NCBI GenBank assembly: GCA_018907035.1
Contig: JACCIC010000120.1
Coordinates: forward strand, 917,001-981,000
Length of the DNA: 64,000 nt
Source of the DNA: Sycobia sp. Sy_11
Lineage: Eukaryota; Arthropoda; Insecta; Hymenoptera; Epichrysomallidae
Reading direction: 5' to 3'
Below, in pieces: positions 46,901 to 60,442 of the stretch. Each line of letters begins with the position of its first letter. The first letter of the stretch is position 1. The notes under the pieces are model-generated. The model had not been told where the DNA came from and made no database searches. It worked only from the letters and a program-made list of their open reading frames with translations. The position numbers were made by a program, and so were the translations under genes.

Positions 46901-47487
46901 TCGAAAAGGAGGAAGGGAAAAGGAAAAAAGAGAAAGAGAGCAGAATATTGTTTCCTTTGCTTTTTGTCCTCATGATCCCGGGATTTTAAGATTCGGACTA
47001 AGAAGCTCGGGCTCGGTCGTCCCCTCGTCCCAAGAGCTCCCGACCTTTTCCCATTCGACCATTTTCTTTATTACATTCCTTATTTCCTATCCGCCATTCT
47101 CTGCAACTGTAATACAAATTCCTATTGTGATTTATGTCGGTATCAGTGGCCCGGCCACTACTTTCCACCCTACTTTGTCTCGTCCTCGTTTCCCGCCATT
47201 CTCCTCCCCCTCCCCCTTTCTCGCTCACTCACCAACCGCCCTTATAAGAAAGTACGCGGACCGCGTAGCTTCCTCCGTCTATTTCGCAGAGGTCTCCATT
47301 TCGGGATGGGAGGTGGGTGGATCGACGGGGGGGGGCAGCAAATATTATATGGTCTATTGAATCAACGATGTCACGCCGTTATTGTTGGCTTTTCCTCATT
47401 CTTCGCACCCCCTGTCTTTTACCGATTTTGCGTAGTTTTCGTTGCTCGCTCCGACCACAGCCATTGCGCTCGCTCGCTCGCTCGCCC

Positions 47488-47557
<70 letters not shown>

Positions 47558-47650
47558 GCGCCACGATTTATTGCCTGAAAATTGCGCGACCACTGATAGC
47601 GAAAGACGCGTCGGGCGGGCTCGAACATGACGTTAAAAATTCGCGTTGAC
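46850..47650. other. GC-richer island with GA tract, G-run and TA array
   Basis: Opens with a GA tract (about 46,868-46,901), carries CT-rich and GC-rich sequence, and ends with a TA array (47,493-47,545). Minus- and plus-strand frames here are repeat-driven. Confidence 0.45.
47493..47545. repeat. (TA)n microsatellite
   Basis: Perfect TA run of about 53 bases. Confidence 0.95.
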
Positions 47651-48030
47651 GGACACGTAGTGTATTACCGATGAATTAGAACGAACAGAACAGAAAAAAC
47701 GTTAGGTTTTTTTGGCTGGCCTTTTATTGTCGGACAGATTATTGGCTCATTGTCGTGAAATGAGGTTTCTCAATTAAACGGCAATAACAGTGGAAAAATG
47801 TAGTTATTTTTAAATTCATACAGCAAATGTTATCTATGCAAGTGTGACAGATTTACTGCGAGTTTAAGCTATCCGATTCTTTCCATAAAATGTTCAACTA
47901 CAAAAGTACATCTTTTGAACGAATACAATACAGTTTTCCAAAAGGAAAGCCAGAACTGTGCGTAAGAGATAAAAGAATTCCATATGAATTTTTCTCCATC
48001 CTCGTCCAGATGAGCTGGTTTCCAATCAAG
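47650..48030. other. mixed spacer
   Basis: No feature supported. Ordinary unique sequence between two GC-rich islands. Confidence 0.4.
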
Positions 48031-48035
48031 AAAGT

Positions 48036-48312
48036 TAGGCAGGGAGAGAGAGAGAGAGAGAGAGAGAGAGCGAAACAGAAGATTCGTCGGCGCGCGGAAA
48101 AACGATATACCCCATTAACCGCAATCGGCGCGCGAACGCCGTCTGTATAGGCTCGGTGCTTTTACGCGAAGTGCAACAGTGACTTGCGACACGGGGGCCG
48201 CTATAAACATGATTAATGGACTCCGACTAGTTCGCTGTTCGAATACATATACGCGCTCGCCCTCCACCTCCTCCCTCCCACTACCTCTTTCTCTCGCGTT
48301 CGCTCGCTCGCA

Positions 48313-48343
<31 letters not shown>

Positions 48344-48400
48344 CGTTCCTCGCACTAAAATCGGAATAACGAGGTGCCTATACCCGCGTCGATTCGCTTT
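48036..48400. promoter_or_regulatory. candidate cis-regulatory island bounded by GA and CT tracts
   Basis: A GA tract (48,041-48,070) and a CT tract (48,312-48,338) face each other around about 240 bases of balanced, repeat-free sequence. That sequence contains ATTAACCGCAAT (Runt-type core) near 48,115 and TATAAACATGATTAATGG near 48,203-48,220 (forkhead- and homeodomain-type cores). No coding frame. Function is inferred only. Confidence 0.25.
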
Positions 48401-48479
48401 CATCCGTCAAAGTACAAGTCCTATAATACTTATCAAGATCCTCGCTTATCTGAATCAAAGAATAATAGAAAATCCGAGC

Positions 48480-48728
48480 GGAGTGTGAGGGCTTTAATTC
48501 GAAATAAAAATAAATCGTAAAGCTTTTAATAGAGCTTTTATAGATGACTTACAAATAAGCGTGTGTCCGAATTTTCCCTGACGTAAATTCTTCCTATATT
48601 TGTCTGCTTTATTAAAAGGATTGCCCAGTGTGTGTACTAATGAACAAATAATAAACAAGCATTTCAGTTACTTATCGTTTTTATTTAAAATATATCTTTT
48701 ATGAGATTTTTTGAAAAAGTGACGTGTA

Positions 48729-48781
<53 letters not shown>

Positions 48782-49530
48782 CACACACACATACATATTA
48801 TTTTCATTCGACTTAAAATAAGCTGAACATAAATTGTTCTAAGTTAATCGAACGCCCTCTAACTTGCCGATACGCGCCAGATTGGATTTTAAAGGAAACC
48901 TTTAAATATTTCGCAGTTCAGTGTAAAATGCAAACTATTCAGGATTCCGTTTCCTCGCGCGGCGATGCAGAAGAAAGAAAAGTATATTTCGCGGTAAGCC
49001 TTTGAGAAGAGGTGAATAGTACGTAATGTCCCCCGGAGAATGGAAACGTCGTCATGTGGCCACATAGGTCTTAAATTCGACGCAAAATGAACGGAGTAAA
49101 AAAATTGAGAAAAGCCGACAGAAGCCAACAGGAGATTGGGCAAGTCTAATGCGCTAACAGAATTCAAATAATGAAAAAAGAGAACGATTTAATTTGAATT
49201 TGATACTGAATTAAGATGACATATTCGCAATTGTAATATTTATACGAGCTTTGTGAAAATAACAAATGATAAATTTTTCTTTCAAAAAACAGCTTTTAAG
49301 TGAATTTTTACTCCACGAAGCATATTTCAATTTACTGCAAAAAATGAGGAAAATTTCAGATTCGCTAAATGTTGGCAGTTTAAGCTTAGGGGAAAGTGTA
49401 CGATTTTTGAAACAAAAGATTACCCAAAACTGGAAAAAATTTATTAAAGTAGCCATATATTCATAAGGTATCTAAAAAAAAAAACATAGCAAGAATATCC
49501 AGATATAAAAAATTCTGACGAATATCCAGT
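48480..49530. other. AT-rich spacer
   Basis: TA array at about 48,732-48,771 running into AC repeats (48,772-48,790). A frame on each strand near 49,211-49,466 is unfamiliar. Confidence 0.5.
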
Positions 49531-49836
49531 TTTCGCAAAAAGCAAAAACAAACTCGAGTGGAGCAGGTCAAGCGCGGAAAGTCGAGGATACGGGCGAGCT
49601 CCGGGGAAAAGCTTCGTTAGGAAACCGCGTTATATTTATTATATATCCCCGACGCGTTGGGAGAAATTGAAAAACTTAATCCGGACAGTCTAATATGTTA
49701 TGATTGCGACGCGAGCTCTATATAAAGTGCATCAAGCGGCGCGCGAGCTTACAGTATTCGATTTAATCTCTTTGAAAATGTAAGTCGACTTAAGCCCGGG
49801 GATCGCCGCCGATACGACGCTCTCGCGCTCTCTCAA

Positions 49837-49878
<42 letters not shown>

Positions 49879-50343
49879 CGCGCGCCACGCCGCGCGCGCA
49901 GAAAAGTTTCGGTCGATTAAAATTTTTGTCCCTCTTTGCCGGCCGGGGGCAATATCGGCGTCGTCGTCGTCGGCGGCGGTGGCGGCAAAAAAAAAAAAAA
50001 AAAAAAAAAAAGGATATAGCAGCGGGCGGCCTTAAGATCCGCATCAAGGCGAAGCCGGGGCACGTAGCCGGTGCTCGCGAGTATATAGTTGAATCCCTGG
50101 CGGACGGGGAGGCGGTGGGGCAGGAGGGAGGGAGGAGGGCAGGATCGGCGCGGCGCTGCGCAATATACGGCGGACTTAGCCGTGATAAATCCTTATAGCG
50201 TATACGGGGCTGCTGCGCGTCGGGCCTCTATATGAGACTCCCCTCCCCCGAGCTTCCCCGCCCGCTCTCTTCCTCTCTTATACAGCTCGGACGAGCTGTA
50301 GGATTACCTCGACGTGTGTATACCTCGCTCGATGCGGGAAGAG

Positions 50344-50423
<80 letters not shown>

Positions 50424-50660
50424 TAAGTAAAAGAGCCAGACCATGTTCTCGAAAATGGAAACTAAGAAAAGAGGAAAAGGAGAGAAGCTCGTACCTTTTC
50501 CTCGTCCCTCGTTTCCTTGGGAAATCGGTAACCAGCTATATAAGGGGGGGGGTAGGGCTTCGAAAGCCGAATCGAAATTCGAAAAGCTCCCGACCAGCTT
50601 TTCTTTTCCATTCGTGCTACGGGCGTATATAAGATCGGTTCGTCTCTCGAAATGATCCTA
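49530..50660. other. GC-rich island with CT, poly(A) and GA tracts
   Basis: CT array at about 49,843-49,876, an A25-like run at about 49,986-50,010, and a long GA array at 50,354-50,418 embedded in CpG-rich sequence. Frames here translate the repeats. Confidence 0.45.
50354..50418. repeat. (GA)n microsatellite
   Basis: About 65 bases of GA, among the longest GA arrays in the window. Confidence 0.97.
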
Positions 50661-50809
50661 TAAATAGACTGATAATAGAACGCGATCTGCTTATGTGTTG
50701 AGTGAGATATTCCAAATGGGCTGCGATTCGATGTCCGTCCGCATTTAGGAGTAGTATAACTAAATACTGGGTCAGCGTTACGATGCGTTTGCTCAAGACC
50801 TTGCTCAAG

Positions 50810-51480
50810 CTTTATTTATTATTGGCTATCATTACACGACTTAAAGTTAATATTTGATAGACATTTGAACAAATATATAATAGTTATACTCTATTTGCAG
50901 TATTTAGCAAAAACTTATTATCAAAACAATTTATTGCAAATAGAACAATTTCTTATATTTAATTAACATTCGTACTGATTATTTCATTTATTTTGTTATT
51001 TTAGCTACTATTCAATATTTTGTGAATGTTATATTAATCTATAAATTACAAACTATAATCTTTTTCAACTTCATTAAAATTCAATTTTTACTACTCAACA
51101 AATAAGCTATTCTGAACGTTAAATTGATAGCTTCTGTTTTTTCCACTTCGCATTAAACGTTAATGGTTTGATTGCATTCCATAAACCTTTAATAACCGTC
51201 TACATTTGAATAAAGTTTCATATGAACGACCTTAGATTTATAAGAATGTTTTATTACATCACATATAGTAGTCCTGACAAGGTCCAGAAATTTGAATAAT
51301 ATAATATAAAAACGACTTTTAATAAATGATAGATTCTACACAAATGTTCGTCGTGCGATTTAATTATAATAGCAACATTATCATTATCTCTTTCTTGGCG
51401 AATGTAAGCTAATGGTTCTATTAAAAAAAAAAAGTTAACCATTAAAGACTTCGACCAGAATATTCTATCTCTATTTTACG
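50810..51480. other. AT-rich spacer
   Basis: No feature supported. Confidence 0.5.
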
Positions 51481-51939
51481 CCATCTAGCAATGCAAAATC
51501 ACCGGCGGATAACCCATATACCGATAATTGACGAGGGGTAACGATGTCGGGCATCGCCACTGCAGTAAAAAGGAGATGTAAAAAGAAACGAGACGTACGC
51601 TCTGCCCGCAATCATTCCTGGATGGCTGCATCTATCATTTTCTGTGCCGTTTGACGTTATGCAGTGAGATAGGCATCGACGACCGTGGCGCTTATCCATT
51701 ATAGAGCCATAATCGTTAGACCGTTAATACGTAACGGTCGCAGTAATCCCCCTCCTCCCCCCGCCCCCATCCCCGCCCTTAACCGCCGCGCCGCGCGGGG
51801 GAGAACTCGCTGCGCGAACTCGTCGGTCGCCCTCCGACCGGTGAGAGCGCGCACGGGAGCGAAAGATCCATCCGCGTTTTATCGCGCCATCCTCTTGGCA
51901 GTTACATCGGGGGCGGAATCGCTGCGCTCGCGTCGAAAG

Positions 51940-51979
<40 letters not shown>

Positions 51980-52158
51980 CAAGGTAGAGAAAGAGAGAAA
52001 GACTATTGGATCGGACTCCTCGCGAATAAGAACGGGAGGATAAGCGAGATAGATAGGGAGAAAGAGAAAAGAGGAAGAAAAGAAGAGAGAGATATAAAGA
52101 GGAAAAGAGATCTCTTTCGGTGGCAGTATTACAGGTAGGGGGGTTGAGCATCGAGTAC

Positions 52159-52200
<42 letters not shown>
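51480..52200. other. GC-rich island with GA tract and TA array
   Basis: The repeat-free part (51,480-51,740) has an octamer-like ATGCAAAAT at about 51,492. It is followed by CpG-rich sequence, a GA tract (51,947-51,977) and a TA array (52,159-52,197). Confidence 0.45.
52159..52197. repeat. (TA)n microsatellite
   Basis: Perfect TA run at the right edge of the island. Confidence 0.95.
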
Positions 52201-52209
52201 GCTGCCGCA

Positions 52210-54150
52210 AAATTAAATTCGCCCTAATCGGAATCTGATCTTCCGGTTTGTATTAAGGCGTTGGAAACAATGAGTTTTGTGTCAAAACGACGTGTCTCTT
52301 CTGAGAGTAAGGGAGTTGATGGTGAGAAAAAGTGATTAAACAAATTTATGGGTATTAAAATATATATTATAGTTTTCTATTTGTTTAAGTATATATTAAC
52401 CATTCTCATTAATATTGAAATTATTCATTTGTTATGAAAAAATATGTATGCTAATTACTTAATTTAGGCAGAATAATTTAGAATTTACTAAGTATCCATA
52501 AATATTTTATGCAATGTTCTGTCCTCTTGAACAAACCTTCTATAAAATTTCGATTCATTTACTGATATCTCAGGTTATTGAACTTTAAAATGACTCTAAT
52601 AAACCAGTAATTATTTGTAAACAAATTGTTTGTAAAAAGTAAATCTAATAAAGGAGATAGTTTTATATTAATTCAGTCGAACAAAAAACAACAATCTATC
52701 AAACTAGAATCAATTATAAAATAAAATTAAACGTCTTTTACCTATCCAAAATTAAAAATATATAAACTGTTTACAAAATTTTAGAAATATTTGGTAAATT
52801 TCTAGAAAATAATAGTTATAGAACCAACATTTAATACTAGTATTATTATTAGTCTCTTAACATAATGTAATTTATTCTTATACAGCGAAGGTTCAATGGA
52901 CTAATTACTATTTTTTAGTTTACAATTAAAAAAATCCAGAAGCAGTCCATTAGGTTCTTCATTGATACATTAGTATCGAAAATCTACTTTTTCAAGTGGA
53001 ATCTTAAATTATATATTACACCATCGAAAACGAACAGCAAGCAGACGGATGTTTTGAAAGACATCATTTTAAATACATAAAAATTCTTTATCTAATACAA
53101 AGCGTAAAAAAATTAATCATCCTATAACAAAACGAAAATTGAAAACTATTTTGGCTTTTTATCGGTTGAATAGATATAAAGGTAGATAACGATTAAATTT
53201 GTTGCGCTCAATAGCAGAATTACAAATAATTTTAAACCTCAGCCGTACGAGAAACATCACAATGATACAAATTCTCATTGCATACGCAAACGATTATTTC
53301 ATGTGTGAGCATAAAATAATAGAAATTTAGAGCGAAGACTGGAATAAATGGCATGCGGTAGACAAATAGAGAGTAGAAACTAGCGTTTCTTTGATTCGTC
53401 TGTAGCAATTGTATGGGTGAACTTGAAGCTTCTTACAATTCAAATATTCTTCTTTTACAATTTATATTTATGCTATTAGACGTAATAACAAAAATATTTT
53501 TAGTACTAGACAATCAGTTTATACTACTTATAGTAACAGCTTTCGTATGTATACACTTCTTTCGAAAGTCTCTGCCAATAGGAACCGCTAACTACTTACG
53601 CATATAACGTAAGTATATTTTTAACTAATTCATGCAATACATATTATCGTAATACCGCAGTGCCCTTTCAAAGAAAAGGAACCAAATAAATAAAATCGTT
53701 CGAAACATCGGCACAAAACTGATTAAGTGCATAGAAATACACTGTTATATCGTATATATAGTAATACTATACTAGTATATTTTTATATGAAAAGAAAAGT
53801 TTTATGAAATTTATTTTGTTGATTTTCTTTAGATTCTATATTTAATACACGCTTCAAGTATACGTATCTATTTAATCATTTGAAAACCGATTAAAATTAT
53901 TATCGGATTATTCAAAGCTTCAAACAATGAATTTAATAAAATAATTTCTGTTTCACTTTGAGGAATAAACCTAAAAAATGTATAATAAATTATTAGAGAA
54001 GCAATTGGATAATAGGAAATTGTGTAATTCCTTCAGATTCAGTTTGAAAACCTTACTTTACAATGTGCCTTTTTTTAGGCACGATATCTAAAAAAGGATA
54101 GATCAAAGTATGGGAACAAACGCAAAATTTTCCCCCAACCGTAGCGGCAC
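52210..54150. other. AT-rich spacer
   Basis: No gene supported. A 64-residue hydrophobic frame at 53,413-53,607 has ATG and a membrane-like profile, but such profiles are common by chance in T-rich DNA. Confidence 0.5.
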
Positions 54151-55460
54151 TGTATCAAATAATCGAGAGACGTTAATAAGTTCATAAATTTAATTAGCTT
54201 TTCGCGAGTCGGCGACGCGCCCGACGGCTCTCGGCTCGTTCGGTCGTTCGCCCGATCGCGCGCCCCGTTTTTCGACGCCCCGCGGCGTCACACAAGAACC
54301 CACGCCACCAGGAACGGTCGCGCGGGAACGCGAGGCGGGGACGCGTCGGGCGGCGAGCGCGGGCGCGCGACGGGGGCGAAAAAACGCAATGTGAAAGAGG
54401 GGGAGATATATATATATATATATACAGACGAAAAGGAGAGAAAGATAAACGAACGACAATAATTATCGTGGAAAACGGAATATCCCCGCAGTCCGGCTGG
54501 CTGTCGGACAGCGGCTGCTGGCGCGGCTGGCCGGGGGGCGGGGGCGAGGGAGGCGGCGGGGCAGCCGGATGCCATTCCCGGCCGCCATTGTGTTCGTTAT
54601 AATTAAAAACGCGAATCGCAATTGCAAATTGGAAAATGGGCGAGCGTGGCGGCGGCGGACGCCCGTGCGCGGAATATCGCGCGTGTATACGTGCACGCGT
54701 GTGTCCAGCGCGTGCCCGAGCGCGCGGGGTAGATGCGAAAGCGCATTGTTTATGGGCCGTTCATTGATTTTTACGCGTCGGAAATTAATGACCGTTCTAT
54801 AGCGATTTCGAGCCCGGCGTGTAATCGCCGATACGGCTTGCCCGGGTGCCTGCGCGCGCGCACATACCTATGTGCGTATACTCGTGTAACGCCGTATACG
54901 CGGACACGGTGGAGCGACCGCCGCCGGCGGCGGCGCGTACCTTTTTTCGCTCCTCCGCGCGTTTCGGGTTATATGGGCGCGCGTATATGGGAGGCTCCCG
55001 AATTCACTTCTTCGCACGGGGCGAGAGTGACCGGGTGCTCATATACGTGTGCATGAATTCCATTTCGTTCCACCTGTCGCGGTCGCGAACGACGCGTGAA
55101 AATTCCTGATAACTGGAACGAAGTGGTGTTTTTTTTTTTTTTTTTTTATAACGGGTATTCGCTCGATCTTTCACCGCCATCCTTTCCATCGCTCCTCCCC
55201 CCTCCCCCATCGTCCTCCGCATTCTTTCTGTCTCGATTTTTAGTTGGTCACGGGAATTTGGCAACTCGTTAAACGTAATCGCGGACTGACGAAGAAAGGG
55301 GAAGAGACCGAGAGAAATAACAAGAACAGATTTTTGTAAAATGTAAAGGGAGATATTAGCGCGGGATAACTCGAAGCTCGGATAGCATCGATTTGATCCG
55401 TTCTTCGCCGAATACGAATACGAATACCCGTCATTAATTCGTTTGAACATGATGATTTAG
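54150..55460. promoter_or_regulatory. large CpG-rich island, candidate regulatory element
   Basis: CpG-dense block. Between 54,568 and 54,800 lie two GCCAT motifs (Pleiohomeotic/YY1-type; near 54,569 and 54,583), ATAATTAAAAAC, and ATTGTTTATGGGCCGTTCAT (near 54,746-54,765). This is a repeat-free run that looks selectively maintained. A T-run (about 55,130-55,147) lies near the right end. Frames on both strands are GC artefacts. The regulatory call is inference. Confidence 0.28.
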
Positions 55461-56587
55461 CATTTTAATTTCACACCGTCGTTCGGGAATTTACATTGCT
55501 GTATTTGTGCACTCGCTTTGAGGTACGAGAAACTGGTATCAGAAATCGACTACTTATGCACAGTTCGCTGAGAAGTACTGAATATGTATTTTGCATTTAA
55601 AGGCACGATGTAAAAAATTAGGACGAGAATTTTAAGAATATTTTTTGAAAATTTAAAAAATTCAGCGGTATTGAAGATTTGAAAACTTGCTAAAAGTAAC
55701 TAGATACGAGTGGCGAAACTAAATAGAAGTAACAAAACAGGAGCGGCTTTATTCTTCCTGTTGTTTGTGTTTCTATCAAAATGTTATAATCAGTAATTTG
55801 ATATTTTGAATGGTCTGAATATTTTCATTCGTTTTTTAGAATATTTATGATTATATCTATATTCATGAGGATGATTTCCTCCCGTTAAAGCCCTTGGCGC
55901 TGCAATTATAGCCTAGCCAAGGCCTTGATAATAATAAGAAAATATACTAATATATATTTCAAAATAATTTGATAAAATAATAAAAGAGCAAAATTTGTTT
56001 TTTCAACTATTGGTAGTGTTTGGCAGAGTTTTTTTAAATTCTTAAAAGTGAATGCTTTTTGATAAATTTTAGAAATATCGCCAAATAATCATCCTTATAT
56101 ACATCTCTATAATAAGTAGTTTGGTACAAAGTATGTTTACATTTCTACGAACTTTTTACTTTTCTGCAAACTATTAATAAATAGATGATGACTATGTTAT
56201 TTTTACACTCTTTTTTGTTATATATTTTTATAAAAATCAAGAATAAACTTTAATCATTTCTATAAATACATTTTTGAAGAAATTTAAGATTTGTATTCTT
56301 GAAATATGTAAAACCTAATATAAATTATAAGTAGCATATATCTTACAAATGTACTTGCCTGAATTTTGAGGGACTATTGTGTTGCATACAACGTTCGTAT
56401 TGTAATATGACATGTAGAAACATCAATAGTTTCTATATAAGATTAATTAATAGGGTAAATTTTGATAATTCAACAGTCCAACATCAAATTTTTTCCACAT
56501 AACCATCATTTCTCATAATATAGCTATTTATTTTATCTCGATATACCCGCGGCATTATTTAGCAAGTTTTCCAAGTATGTATATATG

Positions 56588-56590
<3 letters not shown>
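55460..56590. other. AT-rich spacer
   Basis: No feature supported until the TA array at about 56,596-56,622. Confidence 0.5.
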
Positions 56591-56625
<35 letters not shown>

Positions 56626-56629
56626 AAAT

Positions 56630-57480
56630 TCTCACTAATAAGTTAAACCATCTGCGCGCAAAGTTAAGCGAGTCTCTCGCGATCGACCGCGATATGGCCC
56701 AGCGACCGGGCACCTCGTAGGTCGCAGGAGGGCCGGGCGGGAGCGGATACTGAGCGTCGGAGGTAGGGATGAGCACAGTGGAGAAAAGTCGACGTTTCAG
56801 CTTTGCGACCGCGCGGAATTAGTATTATCAGGAAGAGTCACGCGCTCGCGCCCCTTCGGCCCCCGTCCTCCTATCGCCCGCCCCGCGGCCCGGGTACGCG
56901 TATATCAGCAGGAAAGAGAGCAGCAGCGACGCGCTGGAATCGAGGTAAAATCCCCGGGAAAGAGAGGCCGGGAAAAGCTCTCGCTAACCATTAGCCACTC
57001 GGCCCGGTAATGCGATCGAGGGCTAATGGCTCGACCACCACCCCCCCCTCCTTACCCCTCGCCCTCCCCCGGCGTCTCTTCTCTTTTCTCTCTATCGCTG
57101 GCTTCGGTTGCCCTCACCCTCCCATCCGCCCCGTCGCGCCGCCCGGCAAGCGGGTAGCGACTCCTAAACAAATCGCGCGCCGAGCGTTGCGCACGTAGAT
57201 ACGATTGTACATACGTGCCGGCGATCCGGAACAGCGTACGTAGGGGCCGGGGGAGGGGAGAGGGCAGCTACGCTCCATGTTCGCCATCTACCGCTGCCGG
57301 CTGTGAGGCCGGGGCAAGGGGGTAAGTGTATCGGGACCAAGTCGCTCCACTCCTTCATGCGCACATTGCGCGCCCACGCTCGTTTCTAAATTAGCGAAAC
57401 ATTCGCTCGCTCGCTCGCTCGCTCCCCATGAAATTATTCATGTAAAGCGTGTGCGCGTGCGTTAGGCCGGGATTTTCACA
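56630..57480. other. GC-rich non-coding island
   Basis: CpG-rich block with a pyrimidine-rich centre (57,040-57,110) and a (CTCG)n run at 57,401-57,423. No protein recognised. Confidence 0.45.
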
Positions 57481-58460
57481 CCGATGCCCTGCTGGTTAAG
57501 TTCAAGATTTCTGAAAAGCGAACTGGTAAAGGGAAAATATCGTGCATGAACCGCCAACATCTTGTCTAACTGGACTAAGGTTGTTTTCAGTAGTATCGGG
57601 CGAGTTAGACAAGCCCAGCGTTTGATAATCTCACGAAATGTCTTTTTAATGCATTGATTATAATACGAGTAAACTTTTTTTTTTATAACGAGCAATATAA
57701 TTTAATTACCTTCCAACTCCCCCATTCAATCTATAATGAAAATACTTTGAAACTGCAGATAAAAGAAAAACACGCAGTTATAAGCCGAAGAGAGGAATTC
57801 ATTAGAGCTGCTGTCAGCGGTGATAAAAGTTCCTTATATACCGAAACCATAAACAAGGAGGGAGGGAAAAACAATGAAGAGCCAAAGGAGTATAGCTGCA
57901 GGTCCCTCCGAAATCAGCATTAAGACGAGCTACGGACTGCCTGCGCGCCGACGTCGGCGGGGGAGGACAGTGGGAGGGGGATAAGGTGGATGAGAGTCGG
58001 GCACAGGCGCGCGTGCGAAAAGGCGAGAAAAGGGTCCGGCTGCCATCAAGTTAGATGATATCGCTCGAGGTGGGGCTTTCGCGCGGCCCATAACCCGGGG
58101 TTAAAGTGCACTAGCGATTTCTTAAGTAAGTATAAATCTGGCATGATGCGCTCGTAAAAGCCGTCCGTCCGTCCGCCCGTCCGTACGTCCGTCCGGCTGC
58201 GCGGAAGCGCGCGGCGGCGGGCTTGGGCGCGGCCCTCCTCCACGACCCACTCCCGGGACACTCGCGGCGCGCACATCCGAGGGCCTGAGAAATGCGCGTG
58301 CGGGCGCTGACCGCTCTTCCCCCACCCCCCCGCCCTCCTTGTCGCCCACCCCGCGCTTGATCCAGGTGGCCGAGTTTTACGAGATAGACGCCCGCGTCGT
58401 TCGTCGGCGCCCTCCCCCCAGCGCGCGGCGCATCTTTCGAGAAGAAAGCGAGGGGCGCGG
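57480..58460. other. mixed spacer followed by GC-rich island with (GTCC)n
   Basis: 57,480-57,900 is unremarkable. 57,920-58,460 is CpG-rich and contains a (GTCC)n tetranucleotide array at 58,160-58,195. Minus-strand frames translate that array. Confidence 0.45.
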
Positions 58461-59680
58461 AAAATGACTTGTTTTATTGTATCGTAACTCGGGCTACGAG
58501 TCTTTTATTGAAAAGATATGTTTATATTCTGGGATTTTTTTTCTCTTCGTTGCACTCCTGCCAGTGGCCCTTTTTCGCCTCCCATCGGAGAAGCGATCTT
58601 TACGCGCAGCTGCTACGTTTTTTCAGTGGAAAATTATTTTTTATACGCTCAACCGTATAGTTACAAAGTATTATTCTTTTATGCGAAAATTAGCTGAATG
58701 TTAGTCATAAATGGGTGAGAAAACTTTGATAAATGGACTTTGTTGGCCGAATGTTAATTTTGCCAATAGAAAAATATCATTTTTTTAATTATTTCTTTTC
58801 ATATTCGTAATTTTTCCATCTGGTATCACTTTAAAATTTTCTGCAACTATTTTTCAAGTAATAACATAAGACATAGTTCAGCATTGAACATATACATATA
58901 TTTCAGAAGTTTTATGTAATTTACAGTGAAACTTGCAGTTTAATGCTTTTTGTTATGAATTCTCTCTAGTCATATTCCTAAGTTACTATCATAACAGTTA
59001 CATGCAATTTTAAAGTCACATTAGAGAATAAAGAATCTATATTTTTTCGGCAATTTTTGGTCGACAAAAATCGAGTTGTAAAAATTTACCTCATCTCCGT
59101 ATATTAATAATAAATAATTTTTAATGTGAACAATATATTATAAAAAAGCCTTATATTTCTAATAAGTAATTTCCTAATAGGTAATACTGAGAATCTTCTA
59201 TAAAGTTATATACTATTTTATATAGGTTTCAATAATGTTATATGCGCATTGTGTATAATGATCGTTCATAGTTAGATATTGTGCAGACTGCTTTATTTTT
59301 CGACAGACTATGTTTTCTATGATCCTTAATGGTTTTCTTAATATTATCGAACTGTTAAATTCGAAGTTAAAAGTTAGAAGTTAGACGTGAAACGAGTAGA
59401 GTGAGAGTAAAGTTAGAGTAAGCTAGAATAAAGCTAGAACAGAAGCGATTTTTTAAATGGTTCAGGTTATGTGGCATCACAAATAACTTATTCCACAAAA
59501 ATCATTGACTAGATCATTTATCTTTCAAACCTTTTTGTATGACTGATATAATTTACCTTTGACATATTTATACTTATGAATTTATTCTTGTATTTGCTTA
59601 CATTCGAAAATCTCTTAATAACCTAAAACGAATCTTCAAAAAAAAAAAAAAAAAGAATTCTTAAAATACTCCGAGCCCAG
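58460..59680. other. AT-rich spacer
   Basis: AT-rich with no gene. A degenerate cluster of AGTTAGA/AGCTAGA words occurs at about 59,360-59,443, and a poly(A) run at about 59,638-59,654. Confidence 0.5.
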
Positions 59681-60240
59681 ATTTATAAGCGATATAATTT
59701 CACGGCGTTATAAATTTAACGTCGGGTAATGCGTACCGCGATCGCAGTCCTTATTCCCCTTTTTATTTCTAAAATACGATCGTTCCGAAAACAAATTTGC
59801 CTACTTCCGCGTCTGACCAAGCTGTATGCGAATGTGTGTCTTCTGCCGCCACCCCCCTCTCCCGCCCCCTTCGAATAACTCCTGGCTAGCGGGCCGGAAG
59901 TGCAAAAGATCCGAGAAGGAGCTCGGCCGAGTAGACGTTAGGCACTTCTTCGTGGTAAATGTCCCGTGACGGGGAAAACGGCGCTCGGCGGGCGCGACCC
60001 GCAGTCGATGTCCAGGCTCTAAACAAATGTACGAGCTCGGTGCCGAATAGACGGTGCACTTCCTTCGCCCGTATCGTCGCCTCTCTTTCTCTCCGCAAGG
60101 GGTCTTCAGTTAGTTTTTACGTTTTAAACTTTCGTCTCGATGAGCATCGAGACCCGACGTTATTTAGCCGTGATAAAGTTCCCTTGAAAAAATTTATACA
60201 TACGAAATTTAGGGCTCGCGCGCACTATCAACTCTGTTTC
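59680..60240. other. GC-rich non-coding island
   Basis: Moderately CpG-rich with frames open on both strands and no recognised protein. Confidence 0.4.
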
Positions 60241-60442
60241 AAGGAGCTTTTAATCATTTCAAAGTTCCTAGAATATCTGCATGATTTAATTACGTCATAT
60301 TCGTATTGTGTATAATTTTCTATTTCGAATGGCGAACATGTTAATATTTTTACAACTTCTCCTTTTTTATAATAAAACAATATCGAGGAGTCGAGAAATC
60401 AAACATTTCACATTCTTTTCCTTTGCCTTGCTTGACGTCCAG

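Noticed and set aside
54190..55056. Multiple 75-107-residue frames
   Set aside because: CpG-island artefacts, open on both strands at once with Arg/Ala/Pro bias.
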